This document shows, one piece after another, positions 25,401-38,600 of a stretch of 64,000 nt of DNA (the first letter of the stretch is position 1; each line of letters opens with the position of its first letter). The notes beneath the pieces were generated by a model, which did not search any database, was not told the origin of the DNA, and was given only the letters and a program-made list of their open reading frames with translations. Source of the stretch: Ulota crispa (Eukaryota > Streptophyta > Bryopsida > Orthotrichales > Orthotrichaceae); assembly GCA_963920765.1 (NCBI GenBank), contig OY987246.1, positions 8,930,501 through 8,994,500 of the forward strand, written 5' to 3'. A program made the position numbers and the translations under genes.

Positions 25401-27286
25401 ATGCTGAGCCACCACCTCTAGTAGCAACTTTCCCTTCCCTCTTGAGCTCAATGCTCTTGCATCTGACCATGCCTTGGATCAAGCCTCCTAAGCTTGTATG
25501 CGCCGCCGCTGCTCCTCTCGGAGGGATTTGTCTGCGCCATCGTCAATCTCAATTGGCGTCTGCAACAATCACGGCCGCTTCCCCAAGCTAGGCGTCTTTA
25601 CCATCCTTGCTGGTCTGCACGACCACTACTAGAACTACAAAAACAACTATCAGTACATTCGTGTACAACAAGAGAAACCATTATCAATGAAGAGAAATCA
25701 GAATTGAGGCACTAAACCTTTGTCTCAACATCTATGAGATTGGCCTCAATGCGTCCCCATTGCTCTCTTGTCTACCATAGCTCCTCAACATAGCAAGCTT
25801 GTAGTTAGATCCACGCTCATTAAAACTAATAGCCGATGTTAGAACAAATGTGCAAACAGTGGCACGGTGGACACCTACCACCAAGGGCGGGCCCTATGCC
25901 CAAGAATGAATACTTGAGGATGAAGATTTGTGGCCTTCGTGGCTTCTCGAGTGCCTTGTCAGCACTATCTCTGAGCTCCTGCCTATGCCAGCCCTAGTCC
26001 TCCTCCGGTTGCCGCCCCTCCGCTCCCCGTCGCCTCCCCGCCTCCGCTCCAACCAGGAGCTGCAACTTCTCCACCTCTGTCTTCTCTCTCGTTGCTCAAG
26101 GAGCATTGCACTACTTTTGCAATTTGTGATCGTGTGAGTGGAGCTAAAGCAGTCAAAGGAGCCATTGCTGCAGCGAGGTCAACAAGATTTGTGAACACGT
26201 CAAATGCAGCAGTGCTGACCTCAAATTCTACAGGTGCGTCTCCTCTAACTATGGAAACCCTATTGTCCTTGTAATGCAATGCATTGACGTTCTTTAGATG
26301 CATTGTGAAACTTCACAGTTGCAACTATCTTGTCAAGCATGACTTTGAAACCCCAATACCTATTTCTCTTGTTGTGTGACCTTTTGTGACTTTTGAATGA
26401 AGCCTCTCAAAATGATCATTGTGTGCATTTAGTTGGCCACATGGGGTCATCCAAGTATATCCATTTCCTAAAATTCATGATTACAATAGTATGTTTTGTC
26501 GCAAAATGTCTCACAAGACGTCAAAGGAGACGTCAGCATGTCAATAGTAACGTGAATGTCTTATAATTCACTCCACAATGATATAGCTTGCATTGTAAGG
26601 AACATTACACATACTATAGTCAATGTCGCCCCAAAGATGTAGGTTAGTGCATCTAGATCCAATTTAGTTTTAGCATGGTCATCGTGCATTACCGTCACTT
26701 TATACATTTTTCCACAACTGTCCAGTGCTAGCTGCCCAAGTGTACTGAATACAGTAATCACCATGTACTAGGTATTGGTTGAACTTGATGGTTATAGATG
26801 ATTGATACGAGTGAGACAAACACGTTTGTTTCTTGACGCAGTGTTCTGGACTTCTACAGACTCCTGTATTAACAATGACATCAGGCAGATTACAACCATG
26901 TTGATATTGTTGTCACTCAGATCACATGGATGTCATATCAGACATCAATTATAACATGAAACTAAAGAAACAAACGACTTTTTTCCTTTAGTTTATGAAT
27001 GAAGCACAAGAATTAAGGCCAGGCAGGGTATGGTCAGATCATAAACCTAGGATTTGGTTTTCATTTTTGGGACAAATTAGAGAGTGTCTTTGCTTAAAGA
27101 TTTGTACATACAAACTTGGAAATGAAGGTATCAAGACAAGCTATGCCACATTTTGATTGCGAGTTGGCGCTCTCTGTGCAAACATGGAATGCATGCTCCT
27201 TGTCTTGTTGTGACACTCACATGCGTAGCTTTTGCCATGAGGAATGCAATTACTTGAAGCATACTCTTGGATTGGGTGTTATTTAA
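22498..27286. other. interior CACTA DNA, no supported gene
   Basis: Several short frames were inspected. The GC-rich patch at 25890-26110 encodes low-complexity Gly/Arg-rich or Leu-rich peptides depending on frame. A minus-strand frame at 26764-26561 ends in a predicted membrane segment (TYIFGATLTIVCVMFLTMQA), and one at 25451-25239 is basic. These could be scraps of captured host exons but none has family-level evidence. The AT-rich remainder (22.5-24.0 kb) shows nothing recognisable. Confidence 0.4.
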
Positions 27287-28213
27287 CCCATAAAGAACCA
27301 TTGGTCCTTGAAGGGAGAAGTTGGACTTTGGGCATGTAGCTATGGGTAAACTACTTTTTGTGATTTTTGGAAACTTTTATTGAAAGTGGGGATTTCAAAG
27401 ATGTACATGGGCATCAAATATTTTCTTTGTTTGGACACTTGGTGAAGAAGTTATGCATGAATTTTTGAAAATTTGGGGAGAACTGCCTATCTGGGCAGCC
27501 CAAGAAATTCTTATAAAATTATTTTTTTAGAAATGTAAAATTTGAAATTGGTTCTTTAGATTTGTATCTAGGTGAGAAGCTTTGAATCATTCAATTTCAA
27601 TCAATGAGATGGAAGTTATAATGAGTTCTTGTTTGCATGCTGTAATGGAATCTCTACTCTAAAATCAACTTTGAAGTCCTTTATTCTACTCAGCTTTCAA
27701 CATTTTGGTAAAAACACTAAATTGAAGGAAGTAGATTGATTATTGCAACATTATTGCTGTTGCGATTAGCATTTTCCATTTCAATAATTAAATTTTTTTG
27801 AATTTAATGTTTTGACTCATTTTCCTTCTTTTTACTTATTGAATTTTCCGAGGTGTTTTATAATTCAAGTGGACTTGAAAATTCTCCCTCACAAACCTAA
27901 CTTGATCTCCTACATGTAAAAAATGAAGCGCAACTTTGGGTAGAGCAATTTTTTTGTTACATTAATAGTGGCAAGCTTCTAATATTTTTGGGTAGCATGA
28001 AAAAATTCCTTTTTTTTTCACTTTAGATATAAATATCTCACCCCTCTCCATTTGGAATGAGCCAATTTTTTCCCCTCAAGTACCTTATCTAGTCTTGGTC
28101 AAGATCCTATGTTTGGATTTCCCAAGAAGAAAACAGAAAACCCCCTTTTTCTAAACCTCCTAAAAATGGTTGCTAGTGATGTCGGTAGGAAAAAGGGCTT
28201 GGTCCTTTAGGGG
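27287..28213. mobile_element. 927-bp TTAA-flanked non-autonomous element, copy B
   Basis: Begins CCCATAAAGAACC after TTAA (27283-27286) and ends GGTCCTTTAGGGG; the right flanking TTAA is mutated to TTCC. It is collinear with copy A (1311-2237) and has the same length, although substitutions are spread throughout, so both are old insertions of one family. It is nested inside the CACTA element whereas copy A lies outside it. Confidence 0.75.
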
Positions 28214-28606
28214 TTCCTAAAGAAACTACTAGCACTATCTTCAAGTTAGTTAATTGTTCAAGTCACATGTTCAATTCATGTGCAATCGTGCATGTTTAAT
28301 CAACGTCAAATAAGAGTCAATTTCAAGGTTTTGAATGCAAAACGATGTCAACATTGACTACAGGAATGATGCAATAGACATGCCATTAGCGTCCTAAATC
28401 ACATCAATTTGTACATATAGGTACATTCACACTGCGTTGTTTGGGACGTGGTTGCGACAAATTTAGGACATAGTACATGAGTAGGATTTCCATGTGCAGT
28501 ATGTATAAATGAGGGAAGTTGCTAAAGCCATGGTTTTCATTATATATACTACAAATGTCATTGGACAAGATGTCGCTTTGCTCTAAATCCTAAACTACAA
28601 GCCTTA
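28214..28606. other. spacer upstream of the TNP2 remnant
   Basis: No coding exon was recognised. It would contain the former promoter and 5' leader of the plus-strand transposase; no convincing TATA box or start context was identified. Confidence 0.35.
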
Positions 28607-31600
28607 TTGCAATCCAGGATGCCTGATCACAGTGTAAGAATCCAAATTGCAGGCAACGGACGGGCGCTGCGGCATATCCCACTTGGCGACCTAATTTTAC
28701 AAACAGAGTTGCAAGTTGCCACAAAGAAGAACTACTCATCATATCCTTGTCTGTGTAGGGATTGCCATGGGGGTTTACAAAAATGTGTTGAGGTGATAAA
28801 GAGACACCATGCTCTTGTGGGGAGGGACCCATTTTTGACCCATTCCATAATAGGCGGTGATCCACCAAATGGATTTCCATAGCATGGAATCTAGGTTGAA
28901 GATATGGCTTATGATGACGATAACGTCATTGTGGGCGACATTGATGCTCCTGAAGACGTTGATGTCAACAAAGCCCATATTGAACCTCATGTGCCAAGCG
29001 TCAAAGAAAGAGCCGACATTGATGATGACAACATTATTCTAGACAAGCATCATGACGTTCAAAGGCAAGTGATGGAGGCCTTCAACCGTGTTGATGAATT
29101 GCACCAAAAGGCCCATGCAAACCCGGACGCCGCGCTTGAGTTTGAAGACCAAGACAATGCTACATTGAACGAGTTGCAGGAGTTGTATGACGTGGCATCA
29201 ACACCTCTGTACACGGGATCGAAGACAAGCGTGGTGTCAACCACCATTGTTCTCATGAACATATGTGTTGTCTTTGGTGTCAGCAATAGATTATCAAATG
29301 GGTTGCTCCAATATTTGGCAAAGGACTTGTTGCCCCTTGACAACAAGTTGCCAAGGACACATTATGAGGCCGAGAAAACTATCCAAAGACTAGGTTTAGA
29401 GTATATTAATATTCACACTTGCCTTGACGGGTGCATGTTGTTTGAAGATGAGGAATTGACATTGAATGAATGTCTAAAGTGTTCAAAATTGTATTGGATG
29501 GATGGTACGGATGCTATTCTTGCAAAAGTCATTCAATATTTTCCTCTCATTCCACGTCTGAAGCAAATGTGGAGGTTGCCGGATATTGCAAGCATGCTGA
29601 TGGATCACACCAAACACGTCAGCAGTGATAGTGTGATGCGTTCAGTAGTGGACAGCCCCGCCTAGAAACACATCAACTCTGACGTTGCTTCTGGCAACTT
29701 TGGTGTTGAATAACAAAACATGCAACTGGCGTTGGCCTTGGATGGCATCAATCCGTTCAAGCTCAGCAACACAAATTAGTTGACTTGGCTGATGTTGATA
29801 TTGATTTATAACTTGGAGCCCTAGTTTGTGACGAAGAAATTTTTCATTTTGCTTAGCATCCTCATATCAAGCAAGCAATGTCTAATTGCAAAGAACATTG
29901 ATGTTTTCATAAGTCCACTAATACGGGAGTTGCAAGTTCTTTGGGAGGGCGTCCTATTGCTAGATTATTCACGCCCCCAAGGTTCTTGACGTTTTGTGAT
30001 GCCGGATTGTTGATGTGGACAATCTCAAACTTTCTAGCGTACGGCCTCATATCTGGTCTATGCTATAAGGGATATTGTGGTTGTCCATCATGTGGCTCTG
30101 ATACGAACTCAAGGATGGCAAAGATCGGGGACGTGCTACTTGATGGGTCCGTAAGGGGCAACAAAATTGTGTATGGCGGGGCTTGTAGGTATCTGCATCA
30201 CAGACATCCGTACTAGCGTAACCAAAGATTCGATGGGCAAGCTGACCATTGAAGAAGGCCAAAAATAATGTTAGGATTGGACGTCATTGGAGACGCAGGG
30301 TGGCGTCAAATGTACTTGGATATGGGTGGTTGGGAGGATGGGAAAGACAATCTTGTGCACTATTCCGGCATGAAGCGGTTGAGTGCATTCTATGAACTTT
30401 TGTATTGGCAAGTGCGTGAATAAGAAAAGCTAAACTTTGTAATTGTCATACCAACAATAGGAAAAGAAACAAGTGTCTGCCAAGATTGACGTAGCATGTT
30501 CAAATGTAGTGAACATTGGAAAAACATCAAAGTAAATGTTGCTACAACTAGAAGTGCAAAGAATTTGTCTATGCATCTGCATGTCCATGTGATTGTACAT
30601 GTCAAAATGGATGATAAAATGTTAAATGAAATGTTAAAGTGTACATATTTATGTTTAAAAGTACATTGTGAAGTCATGGTAGACATTTCTTGGGTTAATT
30701 AGAGCAACAACAATATCGGGTGTTGTTTTCATGGGGGTACAACATCACGTTCAAAAAATCATGGTAGCATATATCTCTAAATCTGAATGGACGGTCCAAT
30801 ATTGTTGGTCTAGTCTTGAGGAGCATCCATTTCATGTTGATAGCATTTGTTGGTCTGACACACCCTAGACGTCATGCACTGCAAAAAGAACTTGTGCAAG
30901 AACATTTTGAAGACATTGCTAGGTATGAATGATAGCCCAAGGAGTTGCCAGGACTTGCAATACTTGAATATCCACAATGAGTTATGGTTGCAACGTCAAA
31001 GAGATCAACTGCACATGCCACGAGCGTTGTACATCTTGAAACCAGATGAGTGAAAGGAGTTTGTGCAAATCATTTTAAACATATGCACACCCCTCAAACT
31101 ATGTAGGTTGTATTCAAAAGCGCCTAAAAGATGGGAAACTTCAGTACATGAAGACACATGACTACCATGTCCTCATGCAACAGGTAAGTATGTATGAAAC
31201 CTTCACATTTTGCTTTCATGTCCAAAAATGCATATATCACAACATTTGTCTGTGTCAATAGACACCTTGATTGATATAACCAAGACAATCAAAATTTTAA
31301 TATTGATGTTAACCAAGTATCATATTGGGTTGCAATGGACATGATTGCAATTACAGCACGTTACATTTGAAGTGTTAATTAACACAAACATCACATTGTA
31401 GACTTCTTGATGCAGTCATGGATGTCTGGAAGTGCATCACAATTGACATGCAACTGTGCTTTGAAAATCTGTCCATTGCAGGTACTCTCTATGGCAATTA
31501 GAATCCTTCTAGATGAAGATGTACAACTAGCAATTATAAAGATGTGTCGGGTGTTTCAAAGGTTGTGCAAGAAAGAGGTGCAAGAGGACGGCAAGGAGAA

Positions 31601-33316
31601 ACTCATGGAGAACGTGATTATTGCATCTTGCATTTTAGAAAAAGAGTTCCACCAACATCTTTGAATGTCATGACACACCTACCCGTGCATCTAGTGGAGC
31701 AGTTGTTTATCTGCAGCCCCGTCTATTACAGATGGATGTACTCCATTGAGCGCTACTTGAAGACATTAAAGGACTATGTTAGAGCTTACACTCATCCAGA
31801 GGGGAGCATAGCGAAAGGCTATCGAATGAAAGAGGCATTGGGGTTTTGCACAAAGTATATGACACAACATAGGGCAACGACCCATTGAGTATGGGACACA
31901 GACAAAGACGCTACTATGAACGACGAGATTCTAAACTCCAACGAGACTAGCAAGCAAAAGATGTCAGACATAGTGCGTGGTTATGCGCACTCATTTGTTC
32001 TTGACAATGCAGCATGTCTAGAACGGTTTTGGGGGTAAGTGGCTAGACGCTATAGTAAATGTTAACTGCGATCAGAGAATACAACAACCATGATTATGTG
32101 TATAACTTGGTAATGCTGTTTGGAACAAGTGGCAATGTTCTTCTGTGCCTACCAAAACGTCAGCATTGACCTGTATGTTTACATCTCAAAATGCTTGCAT
32201 GTTACAAAAAATGTATTAGATTATGTTAGCTCATACATAGCAACGTCCCTCATAAAGAGTATAGTAGAGAGCGTCACGTTGGTCATAAACAGTAACGTCA
32301 GTGTCATATATTGCATGTTTTCTACAATGCAGGTAGTATCCAAGAGGACACTCAAGGTAGTAGATCTGCACTTCATCTAACATTTGAGTAGACATGGGTG
32401 AAGATCATTTACACTACATCCTGACGTCAGTGCAGTCACAAATAATGTATAGTGATTTGGAACTTGTTGCAGGGATTATAAGGCTGCAAAAGCATGCAGA
32501 TGGAGAGAGCGAGAGGCTTACCAGGTTGAATTTCATCGCCATTGCCTTCCTGCACGGCAAAGATACCTCGACAATTTGGGTGAGCTACCTTCATTTGCGG
32601 ATTGGTTGAGATTGCGGGTGGGAAACGCGCAAAGAAATGGGAAACAGCTTGAGGTGGACGTCCTCTAGTACGAGTTCCCGCCCAAGAGATATGCAACTAC
32701 ACATTGACATATGCATGCGTTCGGGATGCATTTACGCATTTGCAGCGCCGAGGATGGTCTTGTTACTTGAGACTCATGTGTAGTAGTGTCTTTCACCAAA
32801 CACCTTCAATGGGGGATTTTCAACGGAAGACCCGTTGAAAGGACCATAGAGTACATGGGGTACATAGAGGAGATCTTGGAGTTGGACTACCGCAACCATT
32901 GCACCACAATTTTGGTATGCGACTGGGTGAGAGGCACGCACAATGCTCGATATCCTACCGTTGAGCATGACAAGTATGGCTTTAGCACAGCCAATTTCAA
33001 CCGCATGGACGGTGCGGTGAACGCTGACTTGTTTGCATTTCTATTGCATTGTCAGCAATTATTCTTGTCTGATGATGCGCAAAGAAACAAATGGAAGGTT
33101 GTTTGTAGAACAAACGTGCGAGGAAGACGTTTAGCACCGCATGAAGAGCAACAAGACCCAGCCATCATCAATGTTGGTAATGATGCTGACTTTGAAGGCC
33201 TAGCACCCGTTGCAATGGAAACAAAACCTATAAGAAGACCGGACACTAGGGGTGGTACATACGTTGTACCCACAACAAAAGGACCCAATGGAGTAGCCAT
33301 AGCACAGGAGGAGTGA
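28607..33316 (+). pseudogene. TNP2-type (Transposase_21) CACTA transposase with DUF4218/DUF4216 parts, decayed
   Basis: The domain order of plant TNP2 proteins is visible in pieces. An N-terminal transposase-associated zinc segment (CLCRDC, then IKRHH) lies at 28607-28882. The core at 28904-29665 includes LLPLDNKLPRTHYEAEK, then GLEYINIHTCLDGCMLF, a CLKCSKL metal-binding pair, and FPLIPRLKQMW. Continuation through 29.7-30.4 kb includes ALDGINPF, LMWTISNFLAYG, GYCGCPSCG and YSGMKRLSAFYEL. A DUF4218-like part at about 31480-31890 has the HLPVHLVEQ / YYRWMYSIERYLK / PEGSIAKGY / CTKY order. A DUF4216-like part at 32786-33316 has GYIEEILELDYR, then GFSTANFNR. Stops near 28880-28900, 29666, 29719, 29810 and 30214, with frame changes, show it cannot make a full protein. 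In a working element this protein would cut at the CACTA termini. Confidence 0.85.
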
Positions 33317-34693
33317 TACATGCCGTGGCTATTGACTATAGTACTAGGACATTGTCTAAAGCACGTGATGTATGACATTCCCAATGTACTAATAGACGTT
33401 CAAGCCCACATCAATTGCAGAAAATGAGGTATTGTGTAGCATTTGCATAATCTGTGGGATGTTCTAGTGAGCACGCGCTTGTTGGCCCTATATGGAAACT
33501 TGGAATTTTCTACATCAAAGATTGTGTTTGACAAAATGTTCATGTGGATGTTGTTAATAGCATGGTGCATGTCCACGGAAGTGATGCCTGTATGATTTAC
33601 ATGAAAGGGTCCTTTGCAAATTAGTTGTCTTCAGAAGTTGGAACTGCATTCAGTAGGATGTCAATGTGAACATCACCTCTATTGTGGAGTGGCATGGTGA
33701 CAGTGATGTCCATCTAAATGTCCCTCATGACGTCATGATTTGTAGGGTTTGTGGCTCTTAAGGTGGGCAATATTTTCACCAATCCCAGCATAGTAACTTC
33801 TAGAAAGTAAACTAATGTTAAACTGAGTCAAATTTGCCAACATGGCAAGCATGTTTAGATTGATGTCACGACGGACATAATTCTAGACGCATGAAATGCA
33901 GCTAATCATTATTTTTTTAAATGGTAGCCTTTTAACCTCATAATGCATAGTAACTCATGTAAATTTACTTTCAATGAAATTAACTCACCTCGTCATAGTG
34001 TCAGTCACGTTAGTTTGGACATCCAATCGTATGTTTTAGTTAACATGCGGAATTCCCAAAATTAAAATTATTTGATGGTCTGCGTTTTCACTGGCACGTG
34101 CTCTGTGTCTTTTGAAAAGTTATATGTGGTAAATCCGGCCTCCATTGCCAACCTGGCAATTATGTTTAGTTTAACAACAAAGAAAACGTCTTTGTGGACA
34201 TCTAAATTTTTGGGCCTTTTTTTTTACACTAATCAACGATTTTACCCTTTATGTAAATAGTTAACTCTTGGAAGTTACCTTTGCTGAAATTGACCCTCCA
34301 TTGTCAGAGTTACAATGATGTTCATCACAATATCAACCCTGATGTGGGAACAGACATTTTCATTTTTCTGGGCTTTAATTTTTACAATGGGCAACATTTT
34401 TACTGAAATCTAGAGGGATAAACTGTGGAGAGTTACCCATGGTGAAAAAAAAGTGCCCTTGTCAGACTGGTGAGTACGTTGATGTTTATGTCATCATGGA
34501 CATTTGTCAAAACATCCATGTATTGGGTGGACATTGTTGTGGTTGTTCTTGACATTATGGTTATTATTCTTGACAACCACACATTCTGTAGATGTTATGA
34601 AATTTTGACATCAAAATTTTTTGGATTTTGAAAGCCAGTTGGTGTCAAAATTATGTTAGAATAAACGCGTCTAACAAGAGGATGTTTTTGCAG
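33317..34693. other. right subterminal region of CACTA element, non-coding
   Basis: No gene. Like the left side, it is dense in short direct and inverted motifs (GACGTCA, TGTCCA, GACATC and TGTTGACA-like), consistent with a transposase-binding subterminal zone. The phrase structure AAATGGTAGCC / TTGCCAACATGGCAA recurs loosely around 33840 and 34130, suggesting internal duplication. Confidence 0.45.
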
Positions 34694-34726
34694 GGACGTC
34701 AAAAAAAACGCGGATTTTTTATAGTG
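34694..34726 (-). repeat. right terminal inverted repeat of CACTA element
   Basis: Read on the minus strand it starts CACTATAAAAAATCCGCG, then a T run and GACGTCCC, matching the left end. The three bases beyond it (34727-34729, CAT) equal those at 3417-3419. Confidence 0.85.
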
Positions 34727-34729
34727 CAT

Positions 34730-35667
34730 GAACCTCTAAGCTAATGCAAAACAATTTCAACCATACAAAATGTAGGATGTCATAAAAGAGATTCCTTCAA
34801 AATCATCAAGACAAGATTCAAGGAAACGGTGTCTAGTATCTAGCTGAAACAAACATTCCACATACAAATAGTCACATGTTCACAAGAAATCATGCACAGT
34901 ACTATTCCTAAAAATTTATACAATGGTTTGTATTCACCATGAGCTTAGTAACTAATAATCCCAACATGTAGATATTGTTCCATTTTATTATAAACTGCAA
35001 GACAACATAAAGTAACAAAGACTTTAACAATCATATGATTGAGTTGTTCATAATACCCCTTAATAAGTTGAAATTCTTTGTAACCATAACTAAGAAGGTT
35101 TTAAGTCAAAAGTTAAGATAACAAATCAACTCAATATTCATTAATTTGAGAAGAAAATGAAAATTTAGAACTTTTGGGTTTTATATCCTTGGATAATTAC
35201 TTACTTAATACTAAATATTCTTTCAAAGACATAAAACCCAAAAGTTCCAAAATTTCATTTTTTCCCTGATTAATGAATATTGTGTTGATCAAAATTATTG
35301 TCAATCAAAAAAAGCTATTAGCATTCAAAATTGACCAGATATTTTTGACCAAAATTTATTGGCTTATGGTGTCTTCAACTCTGCACTATTTTGCACTATA
35401 AATAGTGCTAAGTTTGATCAAAACATGTGGAGTCACTACTGTATCTGGTGGTACTATTCTACAATGTACTAGCTAGATTAAGCATGTGGCATGTCGGTGT
35501 TGAAGGAGACTGATTACGCAAATGCCTTGAGAAGAATAGATAAATATCAATTATAAGCACTTCTAGATACTTTATTCAGACTTGAAGAATATTAGGTGTT
35601 ATGCACATGCACGCCATGCAGGCTTTGAATTACATCACTCCTGCAAACTGACCCAACAGTTAGAGCC
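34730..35667. other. spacer between CACTA element and FRO 3' end, with a small palindrome
   Basis: AT-rich, no gene. A ~160-bp inverted repeat occupies about 35127-35288: AATATTCATTAAT and GAACTTTTGGGTTTTAT on the left arm return in reverse complement on the right, around a short spacer. Positions 35313-35401 are a direct copy of 40222-40312 (GCATTCAAAATTGACCA through GCACTATA). The region also holds the 3' flank and presumed poly(A) sites of the minus-strand FRO gene. Confidence 0.5.
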
Positions 35668-38600
35668 TTAGAGGTTGAAGCTGACGGAGTGATAGTGAAA
35701 TGGTGTCTTCAACAATGATGCAAAGTTTTGGGAGCGGCAGGCCTCGGCGACACTCTCTTGGAGCCCTTCAGGTCCACAGACCAGCACTCCCACTTCCTCG
35801 CTGTTGTGCTTCTCCGCAAAAGTGTTGAAAAGCTCTGTAATACGCAATCGGACTAATTAGGTCAGTTGACGTAACTCTGACCCCTGCTTTGACCATGCTC
35901 AAAAACAAAACCAAGCTCAAATCATGCAACCATTCCATTCACCTTTTGCTCTATGAACAAATTCAACCTTGTTTCCTAAGCTATTTTAGGAGGATCAAAA
36001 TCATGATTGTTACTTTGGGCAAGATTGAGTTATCAAATCAGCATAAGCAGACGCACAAAAGGGACAACAGGGACGCATGAAAAGGGTAGCACAGATGCAT
36101 GTGTCTGTTCTCTTGTGTTTTATAATGCATTTGTAGGGTTTTTGACCTAAGGAAGAATCATATCACTATTTTTCATATTTAGTGCTTGATATGGCTTTCA
36201 ATCCACATTTTGACCTCATATTTGCAACAATGAGTGTCACCAACATGTACAAAAAAGTTTCTTTTGTCATTCAAAAATAAGAAAAAAAAAAAAGTCAATT
36301 AATCAAACACTTTGGGCATACGGACAAGCTGACGGACGGACCGTCCAATGTGACAATCATGATCAAAACAATTGCATTTTAAATGATCAGTTTTTCACCT
36401 CAAGCACGACATGGACAAAGTTACAAAAACCGAGATATATAGGGAGCGGGATATACCTGAGAATTGTGGGCGACGGCCTTCGATAACCGTGCAAGTATCC
36501 AACAAACTTGTGTCGTCGTTCTCCTCCAAGTCTGCAACTTCAGACTCCTGCCTACTGCCAGCCAACACAACCGGAGGCTTTGCACTGGACACCCACAAAA
36601 CAACAACGATACCTCCGCAGATAACGATGCCCACGAACAAACTCACGAAGTGAAGGATGGATTCGATGGTCATGTTATACTCTTTTTCATCCGGCTGGAG
36701 CTTCGGATCGGTCACGTAATAAAAGAACAGTGCGGACATGAACACGTATCCTGTCGAGCACGCCAGAATGAGTGCAATCATCCACAAGTTTTGGTAGGAG
36801 TTGATGGTCGATATGCCATGGCTGCTCTTCTGCTGGTTGTTATCTAACTCCCGGATTTCACCTCTGGGCATCTTCACCATGGGAACTGCGACCTGTCCTC
36901 CGGTGCTGGCTTCTTTAGTTACGTAGGCTTGCACTGTTAAGCGGAAGGGTTTAGACTGCTGGTAGCCATAGCCGGGGTAGATCTGCCCGGGCTTGATGGC
37001 TCTCAAGGTGTCCAGCTCTGCCCGTCCTCTGACGCACCAGATGAGTTGCACATTCGTTGGCAGGCCTTCTTGTTGATACGACCGTCGCTTCAGTATGTCT
37101 GCGATGATGGCCATGAAGGGTGTCACTCCTGCTCCTCCAGCTACCAATATCAGGTTTCGGTACCTGCCCACAAATGCACAATGCATTGTCAGATCGAGAC
37201 CATGGTTGTCATATCTAGTAAGATTTGGTTGTTGGACTCGATAGGTGGACATACAAAACGGATAGCAGAGACCACAAACCAGCATGTCTGTCCACTCTAG
37301 CGGTTTAGGCAATGTTGTTACTTTGTATATTTTTAGGGTTTTTGACTTACAAAGGAAAAAGCCAAATCACTATTTTTCATTGTTAATGTATGATATGGCT
37401 TTAAATCCACATTTTGATTTCATGTTGGCAACAATGAGCGTCACCAACATGTAAGAAGTAAGTATTTTTCATCATTTTTATCATTTTTTGAAATTAACTA
37501 TGAATTGACTACATCAAATGGACATGAGCTCAATTGGGCACTTTGAGCAAACGGGCAATTAGGCAGACAGGCGGTCCAATGTGACAACCGTGATTGTCTT
37601 ATCTGGTAAGATTTGGTTGTTTGAAAAGATAGGGCAATGTACAAAACGGACAGCAAAGACCGTGTATGTCCACTCTAGCGTTTTAGGGTTTGTTTAGGAT
37701 TTTTGTCCCAACAAAGAAAAGATCTGAAAGCTAACCTGAGAAAGTAGTCTCTTTCTTGACCGTAAGGGCCTTCGGCGTAGAGCTCCAATGCAAACGGGCA
37801 CCTGGCTTGGTTGCGAGATTTGGCTGTGACTTCGTTGTGGAGAGCAGTCGTCCAGTCGCCAAGAGGTTTGATGTGGACAGAAAACTCGTTGTCGTCGTTA
37901 AGCGGGCTTGATGAGTTGCTGAACGGATGCCACTCCAGGTTTGAGAGGCTAGGGACATTGAGGTATAAGAAGCTCAACGTGTTGTACTGGAAGCCTGCAA
38001 GCCAGCAACATTAGTGACAATCGTTACAAATGTACCGGAAAGAAAATGGCGGTGAATCTCCCAGTGAATCTCCGATGGAACCCATGCAAATCATAATTAC
38101 TGAAACAGAAACAGCACACTGAATTTCAACCACTTAGCAACACCAAAAACGGCCCTACTTGATAAGGACTAAATCATTTCAGACTCAACAGCATGTCTAT
38201 TTTGAAAATCATACCAGAGCCTGCTTCTATTTGGGATGAATTTTTGGAACTGGTAAGACCATTTGGAAGGAGGAACATCCATTGGATTTCAAGGGACTGA
38301 GTGAGAGTTTTAAGCATTGTGCATGCACACCTGGCTGCTTGGGAATCTTGAGCTCTATGAGACCGCTGGAAAGCACCCGAGCGGACACACCCTTGACTTC
38401 TCTGCGAGATTGCATCAATCTAAGGAACCGGTCAATGAAGAAAATAAATATCGGACCCATGGATTCGCCGACATGATTCCAGCCCACGTGGAATACGTAG
38501 AACACGTAAAACGCGAGGTAGAGCTGGTGGACGTTGAAGAAGGTGTTGAAGTGTCTGGAACGAAAGTAAGGCAAGGATGAAACTCCCATGAGGAGCGCTG

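Larger units (their letters stand above)
3420..34726 (+). mobile_element. 31.3-kb CACTA (En/Spm-type) DNA transposon, decayed
   Basis: The left end reads CACTATAAGAAACCCGCG and the reverse complement of the right end reads CACTATAAAAAATCCGCG; both continue into a run of T and a GA(C/T)GTCC-like motif. The 3 bases outside each end are identical (CAT at 3417-3419 and 34727-34729), matching the 3-bp duplication made by CACTA transposases. Between the ends lie the two gene types expected of En/Spm elements: a TNP2-type transposase (28.6-33.3 kb, plus) and a Transposase_24-like protein (5.4-7.4 kb, minus). Both are broken, so the copy is not autonomous. The unusual size comes from about 21 kb of interior: a tandem array, a decayed zinc-binding protein gene and nested MITEs. 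The alternative is two unrelated CACTA ends that happen to share a CAT flank, which the paired gene content makes less likely. Confidence 0.85.

Noticed and set aside
24225-26764. Several 60-106 codon frames in the CACTA interior as genes
   Set aside because: They overlap each other on both strands, lack recognised domains and splice-site support, and include low-complexity translations of a GC-rich patch.
29059-29346. Minus-strand frame of 95 codons
   Set aside because: Antisense shadow of the TNP2 core frame, which has clear family motifs on the plus strand.
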